Shown here: positions 55,860 to 64,000 of the stretch, in pieces
Layout: every line of letters begins with the position of its first letter
How positions within the stretch are numbered: the first letter of the stretch is position 1
Assembly: GCA_964423645.1 (NCBI GenBank)
Contig: CAYRFE010000007.1
Coordinates: forward strand, 45,901 to 109,900
DNA from: CAYRFE01 sp964423645 [NCBI: uncultured bacterium]
Lineage (GTDB): Bacteria; Macinerneyibacteriota; Macinerneyibacteria; Macinerneyibacteriales
Length of the DNA stretch: 64,000 nucleotides
Direction of reading: 5' to 3'
Program-made: the position numbers and the translations under genes
The notes under the pieces: generated by a model
Told to the model about the DNA's origin: nothing
Databases searched by the model: none
The model's input: only the letters and a program-made list of their open reading frames with translations

Positions 55860-57776
55860 TTATATGAGCCCCGTTGATGTGAGAAAATCAAGTATCGTCG
55901 TTGCGCATTGTTCAACGCTTTTCCCTTCAGTTGTAATGATTATCTCCGGTTTTTCCGGTGTTTCATACGGTGAGCCGATGCCGGTCAAATTGGGCAACTC
56001 TCCTTTTCGTGCTTTTTTGTAAAGTCCCTTTGTGTCTCGACGCTCGCATTCCTCGAGCGGTGTTGCAACATAAATTTCGATAAACTCGCCTTCAGTGAAT
56101 AAACTACGCACCATTGCACGGTCGGAGCGATAGGGCGAAATAAATGACGTGAGCACGATCACGCCTGATTCTACCATAAGCTGTGCGATGTGTCCCGCTC
56201 GTCGAATATTCTCCACTCTATCTGCAGGGGTAAACCCGAGGTCTTTATTGATTCCATACCGCAGATTATCTCCGTCAAGTACAAAGGTCAGTTTTGACTG
56301 TTGATGCAACATTGAGGCGACGCAATTGGCGATGGTTGATTTCCCTGCCCCCGAAAGGCCTGTAAACCAGAGCACAAACGGCTTATGTCCTAAGAGAAGC
56401 GATCGATCCTTTTGAGTTATCGAAAAGTTTTGCCATTCGATATTATGTGCACGTCGAAGATCGTGAATGATCATCCCGCACCCTGCAGTAGCATTTGTTT
56501 TTCTGTCAATGAGGATAAAACCTCCCGTATATCGGGATTCCGTGTAAGGATCGAACGGTACCGCTCTTGACAGTGCGAGTTCGGCAATACCGATGGCATT
56601 CATCACGAGACCTTCACACGGAATGGTTTCAAAAGAATGGACATCAAGCTGTCCCGAAAAGTGTGATACTTCCGCCAATGCCGTACCATACGTACTTTTA
56701 AATATGAAGCTTCGCCCCGCAAAAAGAGGTTCTTCATGCATCCATACGATGTGAGTTTTAAACTGGTTGGAAAAAACAGGAGGTTTCGCAGGGCATGATA
56801 TGGCATCACCTCTGCTCACATCGAGGGTTTTGTCAATGGTAATACTGATAGAGTCTCCGGCGTATGCCGTATCCGATTCAACACCTGCGTTCAAAATCCC
56901 GGTGACGTGAGTTGTTATTCCGCTTGATGCAAGGTGTACCGTATCACCTTTGTGAAGTACTCCGGAATGCACTCTTCCTGCATACGCTCTGTAGTTTTGA
57001 TGCCCCAACGGGGAGTATATTTCATTCATTTGCCAATTATCAGGATCAACTCCCGGTTTTATGACATATTCGACTGAAAAACGAAAAGGTTTTTCATGCA
57101 ATGATTCACGCGTATGTACAGAAAGAAGCCATTCTGAGACGGTCTGACCGGTATACCATGGGGTGTGTAATGAAAGGTCAGAGATATTATCTCCCAATAA
57201 TGCAGAGACCGGAATGGTCGTGTATCGAGGTTTATTGCCAATATGGTTCTCAATATCGTTCATTAAAGTGTCGCATTGCGTGACGACAGACGTGAATTGG
57301 GAGTGATCCCAACCGATAAGGTCCATTTTATTACAGATAAAAACGATCTCGCGAATACCCAACAACGCACATATAAGCGTATGGCGGCGAGTCTGTTCCA
57401 ATACGCCTGCTCGTGCGTCAATAAGGATAAGTGCGGCATCGCATTGTGATGCACCGGTCACCATATTACGTGTATACTGCTGATGCCCCGGTGTATCGGC
57501 CACGATACATTTTCTTCCCTGAATTGAAAAATACCGATAGGCGACATCAATGGTAATACCTTGTTCGCGTTCCGATAATAATCCGTCCAGAAGGAGTGAA
57601 AAATCGATATGTTCTCCCGCATTACCTATCTTTTCGCTTTCAGAACGTAACGTTTCCTGTTGGTCAATGCAGACGTTTCCCGTCATGTACAGCAAATGTC
57701 CGATAAGCGTTGATTTGCCGTCATCAACACTCCCGCACGTGAGAAAACGAAGCACATGTACACCGGTGTCGGCCAT
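55860..57776 (-). CDS. cysNC: Sulfate adenylyltransferase subunit 1/APS kinase fusion (CysN-CysC)
   Basis: This 638-residue bifunctional protein makes PAPS, the sulfate donor, together with CysD. The N-terminal half is the CysN GTPase (P-loop GSVDDGKST at 15-23, DTPGH, NKMD). The C-terminal 166 residues are APS kinase with its P-loop GLSGAGKST (473-481) and the LGFTPADRVENIRR segment. ATG 57776 is chosen: it has GGGAGGG upstream and overlaps the cysD stop (TGATG). An earlier ATG at 57794 lies in the Shine-Dalgarno region. Confidence 0.96.
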   Translation of the reverse strand: MADTGVHVLRFLTCGSVDDGKSTLIGHLLYMTGNVCIDQQETLRSESEKIGNAGEHIDFSLLLDGLLSEREQGITIDVAYRYFSIQGRKCIVADTPGHQQYTRNMVTGASQCDAALILIDARAGVLEQTRRHTLICALLGIREIVFICNKMDLIGWDHSQFTSVVTQCDTLMNDIENHIGNKPRYTTIPVSALLGDNISDLSLHTPWYTGQTVSEWLLSVHTRESLHEKPFRFSVEYVIKPGVDPDNWQMNEIYSPLGHQNYRAYAGRVHSGVLHKGDTVHLASSGITTHVTGILNAGVESDTAYAGDSISITIDKTLDVSRGDAISCPAKPPVFSNQFKTHIVWMHEEPLFAGRSFIFKSTYGTALAEVSHFSGQLDVHSFETIPCEGLVMNAIGIAELALSRAVPFDPYTESRYTGGFILIDRKTNATAGCGMIIHDLRRAHNIEWQNFSITQKDRSLLLGHKPFVLWFTGLSGAGKSTIANCVASMLHQQSKLTFVLDGDNLRYGINKDLGFTPADRVENIRRAGHIAQLMVESGVIVLTSFISPYRSDRAMVRSLFTEGEFIEIYVATPLEECERRDTKGLYKKARKGELPNLTGIGSPYETPEKPEIIITTEGKSVEQCATTILDFLTSTGLI

Positions 57777-58672
57777 CAAAAGTATCCCTCCCATTTTTTT
57801 CGTTCCATACTCCCCGATTGGTCGTGATCAATAAGACGACCGGCGCGTTCCGAGTAATGATCTTTTTCCATTTCCTCAATGAGCATATCAAGTGTTGAGG
57901 CCTCAGATTCGATCGCGGCAGTCAACGGATAACAACCTAACGTGCGAAAGCGAACATTTTTAATGACGGGTTTCTCGGTTTCAGCAAGCGGAAAACGCGC
58001 ATCATCGACCATCAACCATTGATTATTACGTATAACAACAGGTCGTGGAGCAGCAAGGTACAATGGGACGACTTCGAGTTTTTCGCGCCGAATATAACGC
58101 CATACATCCATTTCTGTCCAATTTGATAAAGGGAAAACGCGTATACTTTCATCGTTATCACGTTTTGTATTACAGATATTCCAGATTTCGGGGCGTTGAT
58201 TCTTGGGATCCCATCGGTGATTTTTATCGCGAAAAGAAAAAATTCGCTCTTTTGCTCGGCTTTTTTCTTCATCACGACGCGCGCCGCCGAAGATCATATC
58301 AAATTTCATCGCGGATAATATTTGTGTAAGTGCCTCTGTTTTCATAATATCGGTATATCGCGCACTTCCGTGATCAAAGGGATTTATGTGGTCTTGTAAC
58401 CCTTGTTGATTTGTGTGGACGATCAGTTTCATGCCAAGTCGCCGAGCAGTGGCGTCTCTAAAGGTGATCATTTCCTTGAATTTCCATGTTGTATCAACAT
58501 GTAACAACGGAAATGGCGGTTTTGCCGGATAAAAAGCTTTCAGCGCGAGGTCAAGCATGACCGTCGAGTCTTTCCCGATGGAATACATCATGACCGGGTT
58601 ATTCGCTTCTGCGACCGCATTGCGTATGATCGAGACCGATTCAGCAATTAATTCATCTAAATAATTATCCAT
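57776..58672 (-). CDS. cysD: Sulfate adenylyltransferase subunit 2
   Basis: The 298-residue protein is the ATP-pyrophosphatase subunit that forms APS from ATP and sulfate. The PP-loop SIGKDS is at residues 31-36, and [15 protein letters not shown] and [15 protein letters not shown] are family segments. Its start lies eight bases inside the upstream sulfotransferase gene. Confidence 0.97.
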   Translation of the reverse strand: MDNYLDELIAESVSIIRNAVAEANNPVMMYSIGKDSTVMLDLALKAFYPAKPPFPLLHVDTTWKFKEMITFRDATARRLGMKLIVHTNQQGLQDHINPFDHGSARYTDIMKTEALTQILSAMKFDMIFGGARRDEEKSRAKERIFSFRDKNHRWDPKNQRPEIWNICNTKRDNDESIRVFPLSNWTEMDVWRYIRREKLEVVPLYLAAPRPVVIRNNQWLMVDDARFPLAETEKPVIKNVRFRTLGCYPLTAAIESEASTLDMLIEEMEKDHYSERAGRLIDHDQSGSMERKKWEGYF

Positions 58673-59516
58673 GAAACAACTCCCTGTAATATCGTTTGAT
58701 TATATCCTCACAGTCCGGGCATTGAGAAAGAAGTGCATGTTGTTCTTCGCGCGTATGAGCAAATGCCCTGTCTTTTTGTAACGAAGCGGCTATTTCTGAC
58801 ACCTGTGTTTCCGATAACATCGGAAGATGTAAAAAGGACATGATTTTTTGCAGTTCAATCGCAGGTGTGGCGAGTAATGCTTCGTATTGAATGGTGAGAC
58901 ACGTGCTCTCGGGTAAATTGTAGCTTTCTATTCGTTCCATATACTCTTTCCAAAGCCGAATGCCTTCGACAGGATCTTGTATGCGTTCTGCTTCTTTGAA
59001 TACGATGCCTCGGAGAAGAAGTATTTTTACGAACCGTTTGAAACAGAACAGAAAAGATCTTTTTTTTGGTATTGAAGATTTACGTGCCCTTCTTTCAAGG
59101 CTTTTGGCGACATCGATCGGATTGCGATAAATATGTACAATGCGAGCTTGAGGAAATACAGAAAGCCAAAAGGGTAATGTAATAGAATTTCTCGGGTCTT
59201 TCCATCCCCATGTAATAGTTTTTTTTGAACGAAATATATTCTTTATGCCCCAGTAGGAAATCGCATGTATACCAGAAAAACGACCGGTAAAAATACGTTG
59301 AGCTTCTTGCGGAGGTGTGAAAAAACGATAGGTAGCGGGATTCCACCAACGCACTCCCGCTTGTGCGAAAAGCCATTCATTGAATTGTTGAAAAAAGAGT
59401 GATTCATTATTGACATCTTTTTTTACGCCCATAAAAACGCCCAATTGTTCGAAGATTCGAGAGACAAGCGTAGTCCCTGAACGGTGCATGCCTATGATTA
59501 TAATCGGACTCTTCAT
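58665..59516 (-). CDS. PAPS-dependent sulfotransferase
   Basis: The 283-residue protein has the 5'-phosphosulfate loop [12 protein letters not shown] (from residue 9), WGWKDPRN (103-110) and the 3'-phosphate segment [14 protein letters not shown]. The length is that of a single sulfotransferase domain. It overlaps the other sulfotransferase (four bases) and cysD (eight bases), so it is probably translated with the donor-supply genes. Confidence 0.88.
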   Translation of the reverse strand: MKSPIIIIGMHRSGTTLVSRIFEQLGVFMGVKKDVNNESLFFQQFNEWLFAQAGVRWWNPATYRFFTPPQEAQRIFTGRFSGIHAISYWGIKNIFRSKKTITWGWKDPRNSITLPFWLSVFPQARIVHIYRNPIDVAKSLERRARKSSIPKKRSFLFCFKRFVKILLLRGIVFKEAERIQDPVEGIRLWKEYMERIESYNLPESTCLTIQYEALLATPAIELQKIMSFLHLPMLSETQVSEIAASLQKDRAFAHTREEQHALLSQCPDCEDIIKRYYRELFHG

Positions 59517-60334
59517 AACATAACTCCATTGTTGTTGATCGAATGGTAATTCAACCAGTGTTCACAATCCCATGAAAGAAGCATTTCAAGGTTTCGTATT
59601 TCGTCATAAAAAATATGACGCAGTGTTGAGAATTCCTGTTCAGACATCGCATGGTCGTAAGCTCCCTTGCGTGACCATTGCTGTTCAACAAAGTCATGCT
59701 TAGTAATATCAAGGAAGGAACAGATTGTGTCGAGCGTCTTTTGAGGTTGAAGAACGAAATCGTCGAATTTTATAAACAAAGTGTTTTCACGAGGAAACAA
59801 GCTCCAAATTTGTTGAATTTGATCACAATAAAATCCGCGTGCAATATATGAATATTGTAATGGTTTCTTTTTTATCCTGATTGGCTCCAGTGCTATTGCG
59901 TCATTAAAATTTTCACAATCTTTTTTATCGGTATATGCCATATTCCACTGAGAATACGCGCGAGTAATGGGATTTCTGAGTATTGCGATAATTTTTATAT
60001 CCGGGTTATACGCATGGATGTTGAGAAGCGCTTTTTTTTCAAACATATACCCCGGCGTTATCTCGCCCGCACAGGTTTTTTTTCTTTTTATAGAGAAATA
60101 TGCATGGAGTGGCGCATAATTAAAAACTTTTTTCCATGATTTATAGCCCATATCAAAAAAATGTATTTCTTTGATATACGGTAAATTAATATCCGGATGG
60201 ATTCGTAAATATGAGTCCAATGTGGTGGTGCCGGATTTAGTCACTCCCACAACAATAAAATCCAATTTTTTATGTAAAAGGAACATATAGAAAGCATTGA
60301 TCAATGATTGAGGTAAGAGAAAATGTGTATTCAT
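59513..60334 (-). CDS. Sulfotransferase (heparan-type, sulfotransfer_1-like)
   Basis: The 273-residue protein has GVTKSGTTTLDSYLRIHPDI (5'-PAPS loop, from residue 30), EITPGYMF and AILRNPITRAYSQWNM (3'-phosphate site), the pattern of carbohydrate N/O-sulfotransferases. The last four bases of the flippase gene overlap its start. It differs clearly from the neighbouring sulfotransferase, so the two probably have different targets. Confidence 0.88.
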   Translation of the reverse strand: MNTHFLLPQSLINAFYMFLLHKKLDFIVVGVTKSGTTTLDSYLRIHPDINLPYIKEIHFFDMGYKSWKKVFNYAPLHAYFSIKRKKTCAGEITPGYMFEKKALLNIHAYNPDIKIIAILRNPITRAYSQWNMAYTDKKDCENFNDAIALEPIRIKKKPLQYSYIARGFYCDQIQQIWSLFPRENTLFIKFDDFVLQPQKTLDTICSFLDITKHDFVEQQWSRKGAYDHAMSEQEFSTLRHIFYDEIRNLEMLLSWDCEHWLNYHSINNNGVML

Positions 60335-61647
60335 TCATCACTCCCGAAAATTGAAGTTGAATAATCTGTATATGAATGTAACAGAAAAAAACTCACCGCA
60401 TTTGAAATAATGATACCTGAGGCAAATGCGATCGCGGCGCCTATTACTCCTATCCTGGGAACAAGGATAAACAGAAGGATGATCTTTGTGATACAGCCGG
60501 ATAGCGCTCCGGCAAATGCAAATTTTTGATTCCCGGTGTTTGTTAACACCGTACCGAGTGCGCCGGTGAGTACATTAAATACATGACCGACCGATAAAAT
60601 GAGGAGCGGGAGGTATGCGGCCGCATAAAAAGGTTTGTATATCTTTACAAGGAGTGTGCGCCCGAAAATTGCATAGACTGCAAAAAGGATCAGCGATATG
60701 AAAAAAATCGGTCGTATTGTTTTTATAGCGATTTTATTGATCATTCGCTTGTTTTTTTTACCGTAATATTCTGCAATATGTGGGGTCATGACGGTTTGTG
60801 CCGATAGTAAGAAAAACGAAATAAGCGACGATAAGGTGAGCGCGACTTTAAAAATGGCGACATCACTGAACGGTTGATATGCGCCAAGGACGATCAAGCT
60901 TAATTTTTGATTGATAATGCTTATGAGTAGCAGATACAAAAAAGGCACATGTTTTTTAAATGAGATGGGGCGCACGGTCTTTCTGAAAAGTATTTTGAGG
61001 TCAAACGGGGTTATTCGTAAAAAAAACACGACAATGAAAATAAGTATGAGCAGATAACTTACTATTCGAAGAGTAAGAACCGACTGTGCATTAAAAGACA
61101 GGTGCAACAATTTGTATCCGATTATCCCGCACATGATCATAAATGCAGGTTGAATAATTGTTTTCGAGATCATGCTGAGTTCTATTTTTTTTAATCCTAA
61201 AAAGATCGCATTTCCGATTCCGGTAAGTGCATTCAATATGATTATCGGTAACGCAGTGATAAATAATGCAAGCATGGCAGGGTCATGAATGAAAAGACGA
61301 CCGAGGAAATATGCCAACAATGACGTAAGTATCGCTGAAAAAAAAGTTGCGTGCGATATCCAAGGAATGATAGTGATTAATCGCTCTTTCTTTTTGTCCT
61401 TAGGCGCGGCGGCGATATCACGTGTTGCGACAGTGGGGAGGGCTAACGAAGCAATGGTAGCGGCGATCGTTACCAATTCAAGAATATAAGAGTATTTTCC
61501 GAATTCTGAACGTGTCAATAGTCGAACAAATAGAACACTGAGCAAAAAATTTAATACAAGTCCCAGTGCGCGAAACGAAGAGATTCCCAACACCTTCCGG
61601 CCCAGTGAATTTTTTTTTAAAAGTTTTGTAATAAGCGCTCTAAACAT
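60331..61647 (-). CDS. Wzx-type polysaccharide flippase, second copy in window
   Basis: The 438-residue protein has about twelve membrane segments and the N-terminal SSFRALGLVLNFLLSVLFVRLLTRSEFGKYSY signature of MVF/MOP flippases. It is not close to the flippase at 32532. ATG 61647 follows an earlier in-frame TTG. As the first gene of the sulfation operon it may export the sulfated repeat unit. Confidence 0.9.
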   Translation of the reverse strand: MFRALITKLLKKNSLGRKVLGISSFRALGLVLNFLLSVLFVRLLTRSEFGKYSYILELVTIAATIASLALPTVATRDIAAAPKDKKKERLITIIPWISHATFFSAILTSLLAYFLGRLFIHDPAMLALFITALPIIILNALTGIGNAIFLGLKKIELSMISKTIIQPAFMIMCGIIGYKLLHLSFNAQSVLTLRIVSYLLILIFIVVFFLRITPFDLKILFRKTVRPISFKKHVPFLYLLLISIINQKLSLIVLGAYQPFSDVAIFKVALTLSSLISFFLLSAQTVMTPHIAEYYGKKNKRMINKIAIKTIRPIFFISLILFAVYAIFGRTLLVKIYKPFYAAAYLPLLILSVGHVFNVLTGALGTVLTNTGNQKFAFAGALSGCITKIILLFILVPRIGVIGAAIAFASGIIISNAVSFFLLHSYTDYSTSIFGSDE

Positions 61648-61761
61648 CAAAACTTTTTCTTCACGCCTTTCTTTTTATAAACTTATGTGGGTGAAGTATA
61701 CACTATTTTTGTGCTTGTGTAGAGGTGCAATAAATAATTTATCATCACTGAGGTGTATACG

Positions 61762-62760
61762 TCATCCTATGGTTTTTTGTTTTTTAGGTCGAGGAACTAG
61801 AAGTTTCCAATAGAACTTAAAGGTATGAAAGGGTGTTTGGGAAAAAAAACGATGTTGTATGCCAAAGAACACTGCCGATATGCCTCTTTTATGTAAAAGA
61901 GCTTTATAGTCATATACTATTTGGGGTAGTGTGAGATGTCTTTCGAATAATCGGTTTTCGATCAACTCCAAAAATTGTTGGTTTCTTTCAATCAAAGTAG
62001 TGTCTTGAAAAAGTAGCTTTATTCCACGCTTTATCCGAAAAAACAGTGTAAATGATTCTGCCGGGGCAGAAACATTTGTGGCATGGATTCGGTGTAGTAT
62101 TTCTAATGACGGCACATACCCGATTTTTCCGGTCAAAGCAGCTAAAATTCCTACCCATGGGTCATGATACATTTTTTTGTTCGTTACCGGGATCGGACGT
62201 ACCAGTTCCAGAAGAGCTTGATTAAAGAACATTGTACATCCCATAATCCAAGGCTGGTGAATTATACGTGTCAAAAAGTATTTCGAATCCGGTTTCAGTG
62301 AATCGCTTTTATAATTATAACACACTTTCATTGCATCGTTTACAAATGATATATGCGTATAGGTCAGACATGGTGTGCCGGGTGCTTCTTTTTCAATTTC
62401 GCGCATTTTTTTTAATGAAGCTTCGATTTTTGTCGGTAGCCATATGTCATCTTGATCGGCAAACATAAAATAATTGCCTTTGCCTTGATACTGCATAAGC
62501 GCATCAATGTTGTAACAGACACCGAGATTGCCTTTATTATCATTCAGTAACGTAATGCGTGTGTCGTTGCGTTCAAATTCTTGTATGATACTTACACTGT
62601 TATCTGTCGATACATCGTCACGTATAATAAGCTCCCAATTGGTATATGTTTGTTGTTGAATACTCTCTATTTGTGTGTATATGTATTTTTCTCCGTTATA
62701 AGTGGGCATGAAAATAGTGACCAACGGTGACTCAGAGCGCCATTTATTTTGTGTATACAT
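61762..62760 (-). CDS. GT2 glycosyltransferase (rhamnosyltransferase-like)
   Basis: The 332-residue protein has VTIFMPTYNGEKYIYTQIESIQQQT, IIRDDVSTDNSV and FADQDDIWLPTK, the pattern of GT2 enzymes often annotated as rhamnosyltransferases. This would fit the dTDP-rhamnose made in the window. AAAGGA precedes the ATG. It is a paralogue of the next gene. Confidence 0.85.
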   Translation of the reverse strand: MYTQNKWRSESPLVTIFMPTYNGEKYIYTQIESIQQQTYTNWELIIRDDVSTDNSVSIIQEFERNDTRITLLNDNKGNLGVCYNIDALMQYQGKGNYFMFADQDDIWLPTKIEASLKKMREIEKEAPGTPCLTYTHISFVNDAMKVCYNYKSDSLKPDSKYFLTRIIHQPWIMGCTMFFNQALLELVRPIPVTNKKMYHDPWVGILAALTGKIGYVPSLEILHRIHATNVSAPAESFTLFFRIKRGIKLLFQDTTLIERNQQFLELIENRLFERHLTLPQIVYDYKALLHKRGISAVFFGIQHRFFSQTPFHTFKFYWKLLVPRPKKQKTIG

Positions 62761-62800
62761 GTTTATATCCTTTCATACCCGATAATTAATTGGTGTGGTG

Positions 62801-62829
62801 ATACTATCATATTCGGTAATTGGCCGCAA
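62801..62829 (-). promoter_or_regulatory. Possible promoter for the GT2 gene at 61762
   Basis: On the reverse strand TTGCGG (62829-62824) and TAGTAT (62806-62801) are 17 bases apart. Both hexamers differ from consensus, so support is weak. Confidence 0.3.
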
Positions 62830-62866
62830 TACGGAAATCGGTTATGTGATCTTTGTCATATTTTCA

Positions 62867-63913
62867 TTATTTACTCTTTTTGCCGGTGAATAATTGCAGG
62901 TAAAACACGAGAGTATGAAAAGGACGAGTCGCATGAATGTTATGCCGCACACCCCAGAGCAGAGCAGTGACGTTTCTTTTTTGCAATAGAGTCATAAATG
63001 AATCGATCACTGAGATGGTGGTGCAGGACGGGCATTGTGAAAGCCGCTCTTTGAGCAAGAGACACTGATTATATTTTATCATAATGAGAGCGGTGGATGA
63101 GCGTATTTTTTTGAGTGCCACACTTATTTTTGCGATAAATGATATGGTTTTACGTGAGTCTGTTGCGTTGTTTGCGTGAAGACGATGGAGCAACTCGTGT
63201 GAATCGAGCACGTGTACAATACCGCAGAGGGATGCAAGCTGTGCTATCCACGCATCATGAACGGTTACGTAATCTGATTGTGGTATGGGGAAGACACAGT
63301 CGAGCAGTGCTTTATTGAAAAGCATGGTACACCCGAATATCCAGTTATGGATCAATAGACCATATGAGCGCGTTGTTGTATCACTCCCACTATAACAATA
63401 GTATTTTTTGCTTAAAGGCACCATGGTTTCATCGGTGTATCGCACTTTTGAGTGTACTAATATCGGTGTTGTCGAGGGCGTGTTTTTTTCAATTGTCTCC
63501 ATCGCTTGCAGTGAACGCTCAATTTTTGTCGGAAGCCATCGGTCATCCTGGTCGGCGAACATGAAATAATCACTGTTGTCATGATATCCCAACAATTCAT
63601 TGAAGTTTTGGCACACACCCAATTGACCTTTTCCGTCAATAATTATACGGATCCGCGGATCACGAGAGGCATAGTAGGTGAGTATATCCATGCCGGAATC
63701 CGTCGAGCCGTCATCACGAATGAGCAGCTCCCAATTTGTGTAGGTTTGAGCGATAATGCTTTCTAATTGTTCTTGTAAAAAAGGTGCGCCGTTATACACC
63801 GCCATACAGATAGATATTTTCGGTATTCTGCTTTGTTCTTTCAAGGGCACCTCATGGTTATTGCACTTCAAAAATAGTATCATATCAGAGAAGGATTTGC
63901 AAGGGTTGGGCAT
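62867..63913 (-). CDS. GT2 glycosyltransferase (rhamnosyltransferase-like)
   Basis: The 348-residue protein has ISICMAVYNGAPFLQEQLESI, IRDDGSTDSGMDI, FADQDDRWLPTK and WIFGCTMLFNKALLD, matching the paralogue at 61762 along its whole length. The N-terminal ~30 residues before the first strand are unusual. Neither ATG 63913 nor ATG 63883 has a clear ribosome site, so the start is uncertain. Confidence 0.85.
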   Translation of the reverse strand: MPNPCKSFSDMILFLKCNNHEVPLKEQSRIPKISICMAVYNGAPFLQEQLESIIAQTYTNWELLIRDDGSTDSGMDILTYYASRDPRIRIIIDGKGQLGVCQNFNELLGYHDNSDYFMFADQDDRWLPTKIERSLQAMETIEKNTPSTTPILVHSKVRYTDETMVPLSKKYYCYSGSDTTTRSYGLLIHNWIFGCTMLFNKALLDCVFPIPQSDYVTVHDAWIAQLASLCGIVHVLDSHELLHRLHANNATDSRKTISFIAKISVALKKIRSSTALIMIKYNQCLLLKERLSQCPSCTTISVIDSFMTLLQKRNVTALLWGVRHNIHATRPFHTLVFYLQLFTGKKSK

Positions 63914-64000
63914 AATCAGGGTGCGCTTCGAGACGTGTACTAAGGACTTTGCAACATTATTGTTTTTTGAAATGGTACATTTTACCTACAGGGGAATTCG

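Noticed and set aside
58665-60334. Assimilatory sulfate-reduction operon
   Set aside because: cysD and cysNC are present, but no PAPS reductase or sulfite reductase; their partners are sulfotransferases.

Overview
The window is a low-GC bacterial chromosome segment with a Gram-negative-type gene set: a PpiD/SurA-like periplasmic foldase and a very large lipid-linked surface-polysaccharide locus. No rRNA, tRNA, phage or plasmid genes are visible. The species cannot be fixed from the sequence alone. The gene content would fit an uncultured Gram-negative lineage (for example spirochaete-like or one of the candidate phyla), but that is only an impression.

Region 1 (1-4614) is a compact housekeeping block, yidC(partial)-jag-mnmE-mnmG-rsmG, the order found beside the replication origin in many bacteria. 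Region 2 (4615-5661) has no genes and is packed with different short palindromic repeats. Region 3 (5662-12821) holds a HAD-family protein, a small membrane protein, a secreted protein of unknown function, a reverse-strand M24 aminopeptidase P and a large PpiD-like chaperone closed by a clear terminator.

Region 4 (12926-47238, all forward) is a 34-kb polysaccharide locus with many overlapping start and stop codons. It contains a UDP-L-FucNAc pathway (fnlA/B/C type), dTDP-L-rhamnose synthesis (rmlACDB), an initiating sugar-phosphate transferase, a Wzx flippase and a Wzy-like polymerase. It also encodes at least twelve glycosyltransferases, an acetyltransferase and methyltransferases. It ends with two paralogous proteins that fuse a GT2 glycosyltransferase to a PAPS-dependent sulfotransferase. 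Region 5 (47261-49634, reverse) is an MBOAT/SGNH O-acylation pair. Region 6 (49960-54756, forward) has an epimerase, two radical SAM proteins, a GT2 and a methyltransferase.

Region 7 (54767-61647, reverse) is the most striking part: a Wzx-type flippase, two sulfotransferases, CysD and a CysN-CysC fusion, with consecutive genes overlapping, followed by a TSUP anion permease. No sulfate-reduction gene is present, so this looks like a dedicated PAPS supply and transfer module. Together with the two fusions it predicts a sulfated surface glycan. Two more GT2 genes (reverse) close the window.

Other structure includes a ~162-bp MITE-like repeat in three copies, one with a 5-bp target duplication and abutting a start codon. 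There is also a tandem GT2 array with mosaic similarity, coupled 37-codon ORFs and one member lacking key residues, and a GT4 protein made of two tandem copies of itself.
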